DNA of 57,621 nt from Acidobacteriota bacterium. Lineage in GTDB: Bacteria > Acidobacteriota > Vicinamibacteria > Vicinamibacterales > UBA2999. The notes under the pieces were generated by a model, which ran no database searches, was not told the origin of the DNA, and saw only the letters and a program-made list of their open reading frames with translations. Both the position numbers and the translations under genes were made by a program. The DNA is taken from contig JAEUQR010000166.1 in assembly GCA_016789705.1 (NCBI GenBank), forward strand, positions 1-57,621, in the 5' to 3' direction. Positions 8,538-16,741 of the stretch are shown here, in pieces; the first letter of the stretch is position 1; each line of letters begins with the position of its first letter.

Positions 8538-8835
8538 CAGTCACAAGAGCGTAGCACTGCGAGGGTGGCGCGGCTGCCCCATCATGCGGCTGCCCGGGTC
8601 GCTGCGCCGCACGAGCGTCCGATTGCGTCCCGTCGCGACGATTCGGTACACTTTGCGTTCTTGCTGCTGTCCAGAGCGAGCAGGCCCGCGGGGTCTGAAC
8701 CGACGTCCCGTCCTGTTGCCGTCCAGCAGGGGGAATGGCATGGAGCAGCGTTCAGATGTCCAGATCGCCGTTCAACCGCCTGGCCGCACAGCCTGGCCGT
8801 CATCACCCGTTTCGTAGACGGGCGTACGTCGTCGT
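8538..8835. promoter_or_regulatory. Divergent intergenic region with a plus-strand promoter candidate
   Basis: This 298-base region separates a minus-strand glycosyltransferase from the plus-strand epimerase block. On the plus strand TTGCGT (8623-8628) and TACACT (8647-8652) are 18 nt apart and form a fair sigma-70-like promoter; the leader would be about 175 nt. No hairpin or conserved RNA was recognised, and short frames here have no coding look. Confidence 0.35.
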
Positions 8836-9870
8836 ATGAGCTCTGCGCGTCCGAATCGGAGCTCGACTCCCGACGAGCAGCGCTCCGTCGGGCCCGTCCG
8901 GGCGAGTCTCGGCTGTGTGCTCGTCACAGGCGGCACGGGGTTCATCGGTCTTCGGCTTGTGGCGGCGCTGAGCCAGGCGGGTGTTGGCGTCCGTGTCCTC
9001 TCCCGATCGGGCGACAGGCCGGGCGCCTGGCCAGCGCACGTGGAGCTCGTTCGCGGCGACATCACGGATCCCGAGTCGCTCGCCGCGGCGGTCGCCGGCT
9101 GCACCAGCGTGGCGCACCTGGCAGGCGAGTGGCGCGTCCCATCGCGCTTCTGGTCGATCAATGCCGAGGGCACGAAGAACGTACTCAACGTGGCGCGGCA
9201 GGCAGGTATCGCCCATCTCCTGCACATGAGCAGCGTGGGTGTCATGGGAGGCCGCCGTGCCGGCCGGATCGACGAGACGGAGCCCTGCCACCCCGTCAAC
9301 GACTACGAGCGCAGCAAGCTCGAGGCCGAACGCCTGGCCGTGCGGTGGTCCGGCGACACCGGGACCTGTGTGACGGTACTCCGCCCGACGATCGTGTTTG
9401 GCCCACGTCCTGGCGGCCCCGACAGCCTGCTGGCGTTGCTGCGAGCCATTCGGGCCCGGCGGTTCGTGTACTTCGATGAACGCGCCACGGCCAACTATGT
9501 ATACGTCGACGACGTCGTAGACGCCTGCTGTCGCGCACTCGAGGCCCGGACGCCGGGCCTATTCATCGTCGCAGACCCGTGTCGTCTGACCGAGTTCGTC
9601 GGCACCGCCGCCGAGTGCCTGCAGGTGCCAAAGCCGTCCATCCGTGTGCCACTGCCCATTGCCTATACCGCCGCTGCTGCCCTGCAGGCCGTGGGCCGGC
9701 TCGCGCGACGGGAGAGTCCATTGACGGTGGCACGTGTCCGCGCGCTCTCGAATCGCACCTGGTTCGAGTCTGCTGACATTCGGAACGCCATGGGGTGGAC
9801 ACCCACCATCGGCTGGGCCGGCGGACTCGCCCGCACCATCGACGCCTACCGGGCCGCGGGGCGACTGTAG
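8836..9870 (+). CDS. NAD-dependent epimerase/dehydratase (extended SDR)
   Basis: The 344-residue protein has the extended-SDR cofactor motif TGGTGFIG (about 31-38), a downstream DITDPESL acidic turn, and the YxxxK catalytic pair in NDYERSKLEAERL. A Ser of the triad sits in LHMSSVGVMGG. It resembles UDP-glucose/GlcNAc 4-epimerase-like or GDP-sugar reductase-like proteins found in polysaccharide loci and would alter a nucleotide sugar in the cytoplasm. The substrate is not assignable. A GTG at 8917 could be an alternative start, which would shorten the unusual 27-residue hydrophilic N-terminus. The downstream GT4 begins 6 nt later, so they are in one operon. Confidence 0.8.
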   Translation: MSSARPNRSSTPDEQRSVGPVRASLGCVLVTGGTGFIGLRLVAALSQAGVGVRVLSRSGDRPGAWPAHVELVRGDITDPESLAAAVAGCTSVAHLAGEWRVPSRFWSINAEGTKNVLNVARQAGIAHLLHMSSVGVMGGRRAGRIDETEPCHPVNDYERSKLEAERLAVRWSGDTGTCVTVLRPTIVFGPRPGGPDSLLALLRAIRARRFVYFDERATANYVYVDDVVDACCRALEARTPGLFIVADPCRLTEFVGTAAECLQVPKPSIRVPLPIAYTAAAALQAVGRLARRESPLTVARVRALSNRTWFESADIRNAMGWTPTIGWAGGLARTIDAYRAAGRL

Positions 9871-9876
9871 GTCGCC

Positions 9877-11040
9877 ATGCCTCGCGCCCCGAGGATCTGT
9901 CGTGTCGTGACGGTGCCCTTGACCTTCGCCACACTGCTGCGCGAGCAGGTCCGCCGCGTGGTGGAGGCCGGGCTCGACCTCACCCTGGTGTCGAGCCCTG
10001 GACCACAATTGGACGAAGTGGCACGCGAATCCGGCGCGCGCTCATACGGACTCCCGATGGCTCGCAAGGTATCGCCCCTCAGCGACGCTGCGGCCCTCCG
10101 GGCACTGGCCGGCTTTCTCCGCCGGGGGCGGTTCGACATCGTCCATTCCAGCACGCCGAAGGCAGGCCTGCTGACCGCACTGGCTGGAGCGCTGGCGCGC
10201 ACCCCTGTCCGGCTGCACACATACACGGGCCAGCCCTGGGTCGAGCTGCGCGGGCCGATGCGCTGGGCGGCGATGAATTCCGACCGGGTCGTGGCTCAGT
10301 TGGACACGCATCTCTACTGCGACAGCGAGTCGCAGCGACAGTTCCTGGTCTCTCACGGCATCGTTTCCTCCTCACGCATCCGCGTGCTCGGAGCGGGCTC
10401 GATCAGTGGCGTCGACACCCGCCGCTTCGACCCCGATGCGCTCTCGCACGAACGGCAGCGCATCCGCCAGGGATTGGGCATTGGCCGCGACGCCGTCGTC
10501 ATCGTCTTCGTCGGCCGTGTGACGCGCGACAAGGGCGTTCAGGAACTGATCGGCGCCTTCACGCGTCTGGCCGCCACGGCCGGGGACCTCCACCTGCTGC
10601 TCGTCGGCCCCCAGGAGCCCGATCTCGACCCGCTGCCCCCGGACACACAACGCGACATTTCATCGCACGCGAACGTCCACACCGTCGGCTTCACGGACCG
10701 CCCGGAACGTTATCTCGCCGCGGCGGACCTGTTCTGCCTTCCGAGTTATCGCGAGGGGTTCGGCTCGGTTGCCATCGAGGCAGGTGCGATGCGGTTGCCG
10801 AGCGTCGTGACCAGAGTCACGGGATTGATCGATGCGGTCGTACACGAGCAGACCGGCCTGCTCGTGCCTGCAAAGGACAGCGACGCACTCGCGCAGGCGC
10901 TGCGTCGGCTGATCGAGGATCCGGAGCTGCGTCGGCGGATGGGCGCCGCGTCACGGGAGCGCGCGGTGCGCAGTTTCGATGCCGCCATGGTCAATGACCT
11001 GGTGGTCGCGGAGTACCGGCAGCTGCTCGGACGAGCGTGA
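9877..11040 (+). CDS. GT4-family glycosyltransferase
   Basis: The 387-residue protein has a GT-B fold pattern. The N-terminal half contains IVHSSTPKAGLLTALAG, shared with WbnH/PglA-like GT4 enzymes. The C-terminal half has FVGRVTRDKGVQELI, then SYREGFGSVAIEAGAM, which is the EX7E donor-site motif. It would add one sugar to the undecaprenyl-linked repeat unit. It lies between the epimerase (6-nt gap) and the polymerase (19-nt gap). The pairing with an epimerase suggests, without proof, that the epimerase supplies the donor. Confidence 0.85.
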   Translation: MPRAPRICRVVTVPLTFATLLREQVRRVVEAGLDLTLVSSPGPQLDEVARESGARSYGLPMARKVSPLSDAAALRALAGFLRRGRFDIVHSSTPKAGLLTALAGALARTPVRLHTYTGQPWVELRGPMRWAAMNSDRVVAQLDTHLYCDSESQRQFLVSHGIVSSSRIRVLGAGSISGVDTRRFDPDALSHERQRIRQGLGIGRDAVVIVFVGRVTRDKGVQELIGAFTRLAATAGDLHLLLVGPQEPDLDPLPPDTQRDISSHANVHTVGFTDRPERYLAAADLFCLPSYREGFGSVAIEAGAMRLPSVVTRVTGLIDAVVHEQTGLLVPAKDSDALAQALRRLIEDPELRRRMGAASRERAVRSFDAAMVNDLVVAEYRQLLGRA

Positions 11041-11059
11041 CAGTGGGGCTGCCGTTGCC

Positions 11060-12397
11060 ATGCTGATGTCGCTGAGCCTGTTTGCCGCTGCCGCCGCGGC
11101 GCCTGTGATCAGTCGACGGCTCCTCGGCGACTTCGCGTCGCCCCCGGCGATCATCGTCAGCGTCTGGGGCGCGACACTCGGCCTGTTCGTCCTGAGATTG
11201 CTGCCCTACGCTCCGTTGGACTGGACGGCGTGGCTCGTCATCCTCGGTACCGTGGCGGGACTGGTCGCCGGCAGCGTCGCCGCGATCCGCTCGGGCCGCG
11301 TGTTCGGCGAGGCGAAGCCGGGCTCACTGCCGCATCCGGGCGCCTGGGTGACCGTGTTCGGCGTGATCGGCCTCTCCGGCACGTTGTGGTACGCAGCCAG
11401 TGTCATCGCCGTGCTGGGCTGGGACGGCTTTGCGAATGCCGAGACGCTGCGATACGCCCTCTTCACCCAGCGCATCCCGAGCGTATTCCTCTTCGCGCAG
11501 CTCTTCTCGGTCCTCACTCCGATCCTCGCCCTCGCGGTGGTGCTGGGTGGCACCAGACTTCCGCGCGCGGTGGTGGCACTGGCCATCGGCTGCGCCCTCA
11601 CAACCCTCACGACCACCGACCGCACGCAGTTTTTCTCGATCCTGCTGACGTCGGTCTTCATGACCTCACATCGCTTTGGCCGCACGTTGTCGTGGCGCCG
11701 GGCGGGTCTCATCGCGATGGTGTCCGCGCTGCTGTTCGTTAGCAGCTTCCTGGCCATCGAAACATGGCGCCTGGCATCGGACCGCGGACTCTTCCTGCGG
11801 CTACCGGGGATGGTCTGGGTGCCCGGCAAGGGCGCTGTGGGCCCCGCCGAGACCGGGCCGCTGGCTGTACTCGGCCGCAGCGGCCAACGCCTGGCCGTCA
11901 TGTACGCATACGCCACAGGGTCGTATGCCGCGCTGGACCGCCTGCTGGACGTTCCCGCAGAACCTGCCGGTGGCGTCCACACGTTCTTCCCGGTGCTCCG
12001 CCTGCTGCAACGCGCCGGAGTCCTGACGATCGACCTTCCGCCGGCCATTCCTGACTACGTCGAGCTCTATCCGCAGCCAGCGCCCGGACTCATCGCGCTG
12101 TCGTTCAACTCCTACACGTTCATCTACTATCCGCTCATGGACTTCGGCGTGGTCGGCGCGCTGGCGTATGCCCTCATCGTCGGTCTCATCGCCGGCCTGG
12201 TCTATGCCTGGGCCCGCAGAGATCGAGCCGATCCGCTGCGGCTGTTGGTCTACGGGCAGGTGGCCACGGCACTGGCGCTGACCGTCCTCGTCAACAAGTT
12301 CAACAACACCGCGTGGTGGTACGTGCTGGTGCTCGGCACGGCGCCGTGGGCGCTCAGCGCGCTGAGACGTGCCGTTGGGCCAGCCGGGGCCCGGTAA
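11060..12397 (+). CDS. Polytopic O-antigen/EPS polymerase (Wzy-like)
   Basis: From the ATG at 11060 the protein has 445 residues with about ten or more hydrophobic segments and few recognisable motifs, as usual for Wzy-type polymerases. A long hydrophilic stretch in the middle (WETWRLASDRGLF to about PDYVELYPQP) looks like the large periplasmic loop that carries catalytic arginines in Wzy proteins. The C-terminal half has FNSYTFIYYPLMDFG followed by LVNKFNNTAWWY, a pattern of the oligosaccharide repeat-unit polymerase family. It would join undecaprenyl-linked units in the periplasm. An upstream in-frame ATG (10979) lies inside the previous gene and is unlikely. The gene runs toward the convergent dehydratase gene with a 39-bp gap. 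Confidence 0.7.
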   Translation: MLMSLSLFAAAAAAPVISRRLLGDFASPPAIIVSVWGATLGLFVLRLLPYAPLDWTAWLVILGTVAGLVAGSVAAIRSGRVFGEAKPGSLPHPGAWVTVFGVIGLSGTLWYAASVIAVLGWDGFANAETLRYALFTQRIPSVFLFAQLFSVLTPILALAVVLGGTRLPRAVVALAIGCALTTLTTTDRTQFFSILLTSVFMTSHRFGRTLSWRRAGLIAMVSALLFVSSFLAIETWRLASDRGLFLRLPGMVWVPGKGAVGPAETGPLAVLGRSGQRLAVMYAYATGSYAALDRLLDVPAEPAGGVHTFFPVLRLLQRAGVLTIDLPPAIPDYVELYPQPAPGLIALSFNSYTFIYYPLMDFGVVGALAYALIVGLIAGLVYAWARRDRADPLRLLVYGQVATALALTVLVNKFNNTAWWYVLVLGTAPWALSALRRAVGPAGAR

Positions 12398-12436
12398 CCG
12401 CGCGGCAGACCTTCCGAGCCGCGAACGATCGACGGC

Positions 12437-14281
12437 TCAATGTGCCTGACCGGCGTACGCGAAGCTGGGAATGGCGTCCGCCAGGGTGCGCCTGATCGCG
12501 TCGTCGTCATTCGCCTCAGCGGCCACCCGGAGCCGCTGCACCGTCTCCGCCAACCGGGCGGTCGGCACCCGAACCTGGTCGTTGGCCTTCAACACATCCG
12601 GGTTCACCGTCTGCTCCACCTCGGTGCCGTCCTCCCAGAGCTGCTCGTGCAGTTTCTCTCCGGGCCGCAGTCCGGTGAAGACGATCGGGATTTCATTGGT
12701 GCCGAATCCTGACAGCCGGATCAGATCTTCGGCCAGGTCGGTGATGCGAACCGGCGTGCCCATCTTGAGCACGAAGAGTTCACCATGCTGGCTGAGGCCG
12801 CCGGCCTGAATCACCAGGTGAACCGCTTCCGGAATCGTCATGAAGAACCGCGTCATGTCGGGATGGGTAATCGTGACCGGCCCGCCGCGCTCGATCTGCT
12901 CTTTGAAGCGTGGCACGACACTGCCACGGCTGCCGAGCACGTTCCCGAACCTGACGACGGCGTAGGAGAGCGCCAGACGGTCGGCCGTATCACGCACGAC
13001 CATCTCCGCCATTCGTTTCGTGGCGCCCATGATGCTCGAAGGCGACACGGCCTTGTCCGTAGAGATGAGGACGAAGCGACCAGCGCCACACGCCGCAGCA
13101 GCGTCCACGACATTGAGCGTCCCGAGCACGTTGTTCGAGACCGCCTCGCTCGGATTCTCTTCCATCAGCGGCACGTGTTTGTGGGCGGCGGCATGAAACA
13201 CCACAGCTGGACGGTAACGCTCGAATACGTGGCTGATTCTGCGCCGATCCCGCACGTCGGCAATGACGGGAATCACTTCGGCCCCCGGAAACAGCAGCCG
13301 CAGCGACGCTTCCGCCTCGTAGATGCTGTTCTCGCCGTGCCCCAGCATGACCACCGACCTGGCACCGGCGCGGCAGACCTGACGACACAGCTCGCTGCCG
13401 ATCGACCCGCCCGCTCCCGTCACCAGCACGACCTGGCCGCTCAGATACCCTTCAGCCGACGCCGCCTGGCCGACAGGCGACCGACGGAGAAGGTCTGTGA
13501 TCTCGACGCGCCGCAACCGGTTGACCGTGACCTTGCCGTCGAGGAGCTCGAAGACGCCAGGGATCGACTGCACGGGCAACCGCATCGCGCGACAGATGTC
13601 GACGATGGGCCGGACGGCTTCGCCACGAGCCGTCGGCATGGCGATCACCACCTCGTCAACCGGCGTCTGCCCGGTGGCGCGCTCGAGGTCGTCGAGGCGG
13701 CCAAGCACTGGAACTCCGTGGATCCGCCTGCCGCTTTTCGTGACGTCGTCGTCGAGAAACCCGACCGGCCTCTTGCCGAGCTGCGGATTCCGCTGCATCT
13801 CGCGAACGACCAGGGCGCCGGCCTCGCCTGCGCCGACGATGAGCACCCGGCGGATGCCGGTCTCGCCCGCCGTGCCCTTGGCGTCACGCGCCCTGCTCTC
13901 GGTGATCACCCGGGCCGACAGACGGGCGCCGCCGACGCAGCAGAGGGTCAGCAGCCAATCGATGAAGGGCACGGACCTGGGCATCGCGGGCACGGCGCCG
14001 AACCACAGCCCGCCGCCGATGACGACGGAGATGATCACCGCGGCAGACGACACCGACAGCACGACCATCTGCAGATCGCGGACACTGGCGTACTGCCAGT
14101 AGCGGCGGTACAGGCCGAACCAGAAGAACACCGGCGGCTTGACGACCAACGCGGTCACCAGATAGAAGACGAACTCGTCACGGTAGTCCTGAAAGAACCA
14201 GTCGAGCCTGAGCACGAAGGCGCCCAGACTGCACAACGCGATCAACAGCAGATCGCCGACCAGCATGCCGCGACCGCTCAT
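12437..14281 (-). CDS. Membrane nucleotide-sugar 4,6-dehydratase (PglF/WbpM/FlaA1 family)
   Basis: The 614-residue protein has four N-terminal membrane helices (about 8-115), a first Rossmann domain (VLIVGAGEAG, 146-155) and a C-terminal extended-SDR domain with TGAGGSIG (288-295). The catalytic region TDK (408-410), Met418 and Lys422 has methionine in place of the usual tyrosine, the hallmark of UDP-GlcNAc 4,6-dehydratases of this family. The reaction gives UDP-4-keto-6-deoxy-HexNAc. Its ATG shares one base with the aminotransferase stop (TGATG at 14279-14283), so translation is coupled. Together with the next three genes it forms a bacillosamine-type pathway. Stereochemistry (5-retaining or 5-inverting) cannot be read from sequence, but the full-length membrane form favours the bacillosamine/QuiNAc type. 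Confidence 0.88.
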   Translation of the reverse strand: MSGRGMLVGDLLLIALCSLGAFVLRLDWFFQDYRDEFVFYLVTALVVKPPVFFWFGLYRRYWQYASVRDLQMVVLSVSSAAVIISVVIGGGLWFGAVPAMPRSVPFIDWLLTLCCVGGARLSARVITESRARDAKGTAGETGIRRVLIVGAGEAGALVVREMQRNPQLGKRPVGFLDDDVTKSGRRIHGVPVLGRLDDLERATGQTPVDEVVIAMPTARGEAVRPIVDICRAMRLPVQSIPGVFELLDGKVTVNRLRRVEITDLLRRSPVGQAASAEGYLSGQVVLVTGAGGSIGSELCRQVCRAGARSVVMLGHGENSIYEAEASLRLLFPGAEVIPVIADVRDRRRISHVFERYRPAVVFHAAAHKHVPLMEENPSEAVSNNVLGTLNVVDAAAACGAGRFVLISTDKAVSPSSIMGATKRMAEMVVRDTADRLALSYAVVRFGNVLGSRGSVVPRFKEQIERGGPVTITHPDMTRFFMTIPEAVHLVIQAGGLSQHGELFVLKMGTPVRITDLAEDLIRLSGFGTNEIPIVFTGLRPGEKLHEQLWEDGTEVEQTVNPDVLKANDQVRVPTARLAETVQRLRVAAEANDDDAIRRTLADAIPSFAYAGQAH

Positions 14282-15447
14282 CAGCGCGTTCCGCTCCCGG
14301 CAGCGAGAGGCCGTGTGAGCAGGGCCGTCAGCTCACGAACCACGTGCTCCTGGTCCGCGGCGGTGAGTGCCGTGTAGAACGGCAGCGCGATCGTGCGGTC
14401 GGCGATACGCTCCGTGACCGGATAGTCGCCGCGCGCGGTGCCGAGATGCTCCTGGATATAGGGCTGCAGATGGATTGGTGAGAAATAGTTCGAGCAGCCG
14501 ATGCCGCGGGCACGGAGGCGCGCGAGGATGTCGTTGCGGTCTTCGGCCGTGAACTGCTCCCTCAGGGAAACGACGAAGACGAACCAGGACAGATCCACGG
14601 CGGGATCCGTTGGCGGCGGCTCGATCCATTCACGTAACGGCTCGAGCAGCTGAAGATAGCGGGCCGCGACGGCGCTGCGAAGCCGCTTGATCTCGTCGAG
14701 CCTGCTCACCTGGGTGAACCCCAGGGCGCAGTTCATCTCCGAAAGCCGGTAGTTGTAGCCCAACCTGGCGTGCTGAAGCCACCCGGCCCCTTCGTCGCGC
14801 CCCTGGTTTCGCATGGAGCGGCACAAGCGGGCGACGCGCTCATCGTCGGTGACCACGGCGCCACCCTCGCCGGTCGTGATCTGTTTGTTCGGGTAGAACG
14901 CAAACGCCCCGGCGACACCGGACTTGCCGGCAGGGATGTCTCGCCCGTTCTCTCTGCGGACGGTACCGAGCGATTCGCAGGAATCGCTCACGTGTGCCAG
15001 TGCATGCTTCCGGGCAATGCCCTCGACGGCCGCCCAATCAGCCGGGTATCCGAAGACGTCGACCGACAGGATGCCGACGGTGCGCGGAGTGATGGCCTGT
15101 TCGATCGCGGCCGGGTCGATGCAACGCGTGACAGGGTCGATATCCACGAACACCGGCCGCACGTTCTCGTAAATCAGGCAGTTGGCCGACGCGACGAACG
15201 AAAACGGCGTGGTGATGACCTCGTCGCCACGGCTCCAGCCCAGGGCGCGAACGATCAAATGGAGCGCGGAGGTTCCCGACGACACCGCCGCGGCGTAGGC
15301 ACGACCGGAGGTCGTCGCAAGCAGCCCTTCGAAGCGCTCCACCCACGGGCCGATCGACAACGTGCGGCCGTTCAGCACGTCGTTGACGACACGCCGGTCG
15401 TCGTCGTCGATGTAGGGGGACGAGAGCGGTATTCCGATGTCACTCAC
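14281..15447 (-). CDS. DegT/DnrJ/EryC1-family PLP aminotransferase (PglE-like)
   Basis: About 388 residues, fold type I aminotransferase. The pyridoxal-phosphate lysine is in FYPNKQITTGEGG (about residue 188), preceded by the SSGTSALH and DSCESLG cofactor motifs. It would place an amino group at C4 of the keto sugar made by the neighbouring dehydratase. A GAGGAG Shine-Dalgarno abuts a TTG at 15456 but stands 9 nt before a GTG at 15447, so I take the GTG; the TTG start would overlap the upstream stop as TTGA. The stop overlaps the dehydratase start. Lys-containing PglE/PseC/WecE-like enzymes share this pattern; PglE is favoured by the neighbours. Confidence 0.85.
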   Translation of the reverse strand: MSDIGIPLSSPYIDDDDRRVVNDVLNGRTLSIGPWVERFEGLLATTSGRAYAAAVSSGTSALHLIVRALGWSRGDEVITTPFSFVASANCLIYENVRPVFVDIDPVTRCIDPAAIEQAITPRTVGILSVDVFGYPADWAAVEGIARKHALAHVSDSCESLGTVRRENGRDIPAGKSGVAGAFAFYPNKQITTGEGGAVVTDDERVARLCRSMRNQGRDEGAGWLQHARLGYNYRLSEMNCALGFTQVSRLDEIKRLRSAVAARYLQLLEPLREWIEPPPTDPAVDLSWFVFVVSLREQFTAEDRNDILARLRARGIGCSNYFSPIHLQPYIQEHLGTARGDYPVTERIADRTIALPFYTALTAADQEHVVRELTALLTRPLAAGSGTR

Positions 15448-15452
15448 TGCGG

Positions 15453-16076
15453 TCAACTCCTCACAGAGGCTGGGACACCCACCACCGTGGTGCCGGCCGC
15501 AACGTCCCGCGTCACGACGGCGCCAGCCCCGACAACTGCGAACGCGCCGACGCGAACGCCCGGGAGCACCACCGCCCCCGCACCAATGTGGGCGCCCTCG
15601 CCGACCATGACGCCTCCGGCGAGCACGGACGCCGGCGACAGATGCACGAAGTCTCCCACGTCACAGTCGTGCTCGACGATCGCGCCGGTGTTGACGATGA
15701 CCGCCCGTCCGACCCGGGCAGACGGATTCAACACGGCCCGTGCACAGACGAGCGTCCCCGGGCCCACGCTTGCCGAGGCCGACAGCCATGCACCGGGATG
15801 CACGATGGCCGGCGCCGACGCACCGGCATCCGTCGCAGCCATGAACGCTCGCGCCCGGGCACGATTGTCGCCAATTCCCAGTCCGAGGGCGCCACCGTTC
15901 TCCACGATCCGGGCCAGACCGACGCGCACCGACACGACCGGCAGACCGTCCCACGACGTTCCGACCTTGTGTGCGGCGTCGTCGAGAAATCCGGTGACCG
16001 TGGCGCCAGAGAGCCGCGCAGCGTCGGCAGCGACCTTGCCGTGCCCCGACGCTCCCCAAATGCTCATCTGCGTCAC
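15453..16076 (-). CDS. Sugar O-/N-acyltransferase with left-handed beta-helix (PglD-like)
   Basis: About 207 residues. An N-terminal Rossmann-like domain starts SIWGASGHGKVAADAARLSG, the signature of the PglD/NeuD family. A C-terminal hexapeptide-repeat beta-helix follows (repeats such as VGEGAHIGAGAVVLPGVRVG) ending in VVGVPA. PglD acetylates the 4-amino group of UDP-4-amino-sugars using acetyl-CoA, completing UDP-diNAc-bacillosamine. I chose the GTG at 16076, whose first bases overlap the upstream stop (GTGA) and which has AGGA 5 nt before it; an ATG at 16067 is the alternative. Gene order and tight coupling support the role. Confidence 0.85.
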   Translation of the reverse strand: MTQMSIWGASGHGKVAADAARLSGATVTGFLDDAAHKVGTSWDGLPVVSVRVGLARIVENGGALGLGIGDNRARARAFMAATDAGASAPAIVHPGAWLSASASVGPGTLVCARAVLNPSARVGRAVIVNTGAIVEHDCDVGDFVHLSPASVLAGGVMVGEGAHIGAGAVVLPGVRVGAFAVVGAGAVVTRDVAAGTTVVGVPASVRS

Positions 16077-16708
16077 GGCGGTCCTTCTGCCTGGTTGTTT
16101 CCCATGAACTCTTCGGCGGTGACGTGGCCGGCCTGGCTGATGCCATCGCGCCTCAGCACCTGTCCGACCGTGCGCAGCAGAATCCGGGCATCGAGCCGCA
16201 AGGAAAGGTGATCCACGTACCACACGTCGAGGCGAAACTTGTCCGGCCACGTCAGCGCGTTGCGGCCGTTCACCTGAGCCCACCCGGTGAGCCCTGGCAT
16301 GACCGCATGCCGCCTCGACTGTTCACGAGTGTAACGGGGCAAGTAGGCCATGAGCAATGGCCGCGGACCGACCAGACTCATCTCGCCGCGCAGGACGTTG
16401 ATGAGCTCAGGCAGTTCGTCGAGACTGAGCGAGCGCAACACACGACCGACGCGGCCCAGGCGATCGCGATCGGGCAGCAGCTGCCCCGTGGCATCCCGGA
16501 CGTCGGCCATCGTCCGGAACTTCATCATGCGAAATGGACGCCCCTTAAAACCGGGCCTGAGCTGAGAGAACAGGACCGGGCGCCCGAGCGTCGCCCACAC
16601 GAGCAGGGCCACGCCACACATCAGCGGCGCGCCCAGCACGAGCAGCAGCAGTGAGATGACCACGTCGAACAGCCTTTTTCCACGGCGGACGTACCAGGAC
16701 TGCGACAT
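16073..16708 (-). CDS. Monotopic phosphoglycosyl transferase (PglC/WcaJ C-terminal type)
   Basis: The 211-residue protein has one N-terminal re-entrant hydrophobic helix (about 13-40) and the Asp-Glu catalytic dyad in SLSLDELPEL (D97, E98), then SLVGPRPLL (111-119) and PGLTGWAQVNGRN. This small form without extra domains matches PglC, which moves a phospho-sugar from UDP-diNAcBac to undecaprenyl phosphate and so starts repeat-unit assembly on the cytoplasmic face. It is the first gene of a four-gene coupled set and follows the Wzz gene by 33 nt. That it uses the product of its three neighbours is a strong inference. Confidence 0.9.
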   Translation of the reverse strand: MSQSWYVRRGKRLFDVVISLLLLVLGAPLMCGVALLVWATLGRPVLFSQLRPGFKGRPFRMMKFRTMADVRDATGQLLPDRDRLGRVGRVLRSLSLDELPELINVLRGEMSLVGPRPLLMAYLPRYTREQSRRHAVMPGLTGWAQVNGRNALTWPDKFRLDVWYVDHLSLRLDARILLRTVGQVLRRDGISQAGHVTAEEFMGNNQAEGPP

Positions 16709-16741
16709 CGTGGACCTCCGTGCGACGAGGCTGGCTGCCGG

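Noticed and set aside
12785..14377. Plus-strand open frame of 530 codons opposite the dehydratase gene
   Set aside because: Antisense shadow; His/Asp/Arg-rich without motifs, while the minus strand has a full catalytic set.
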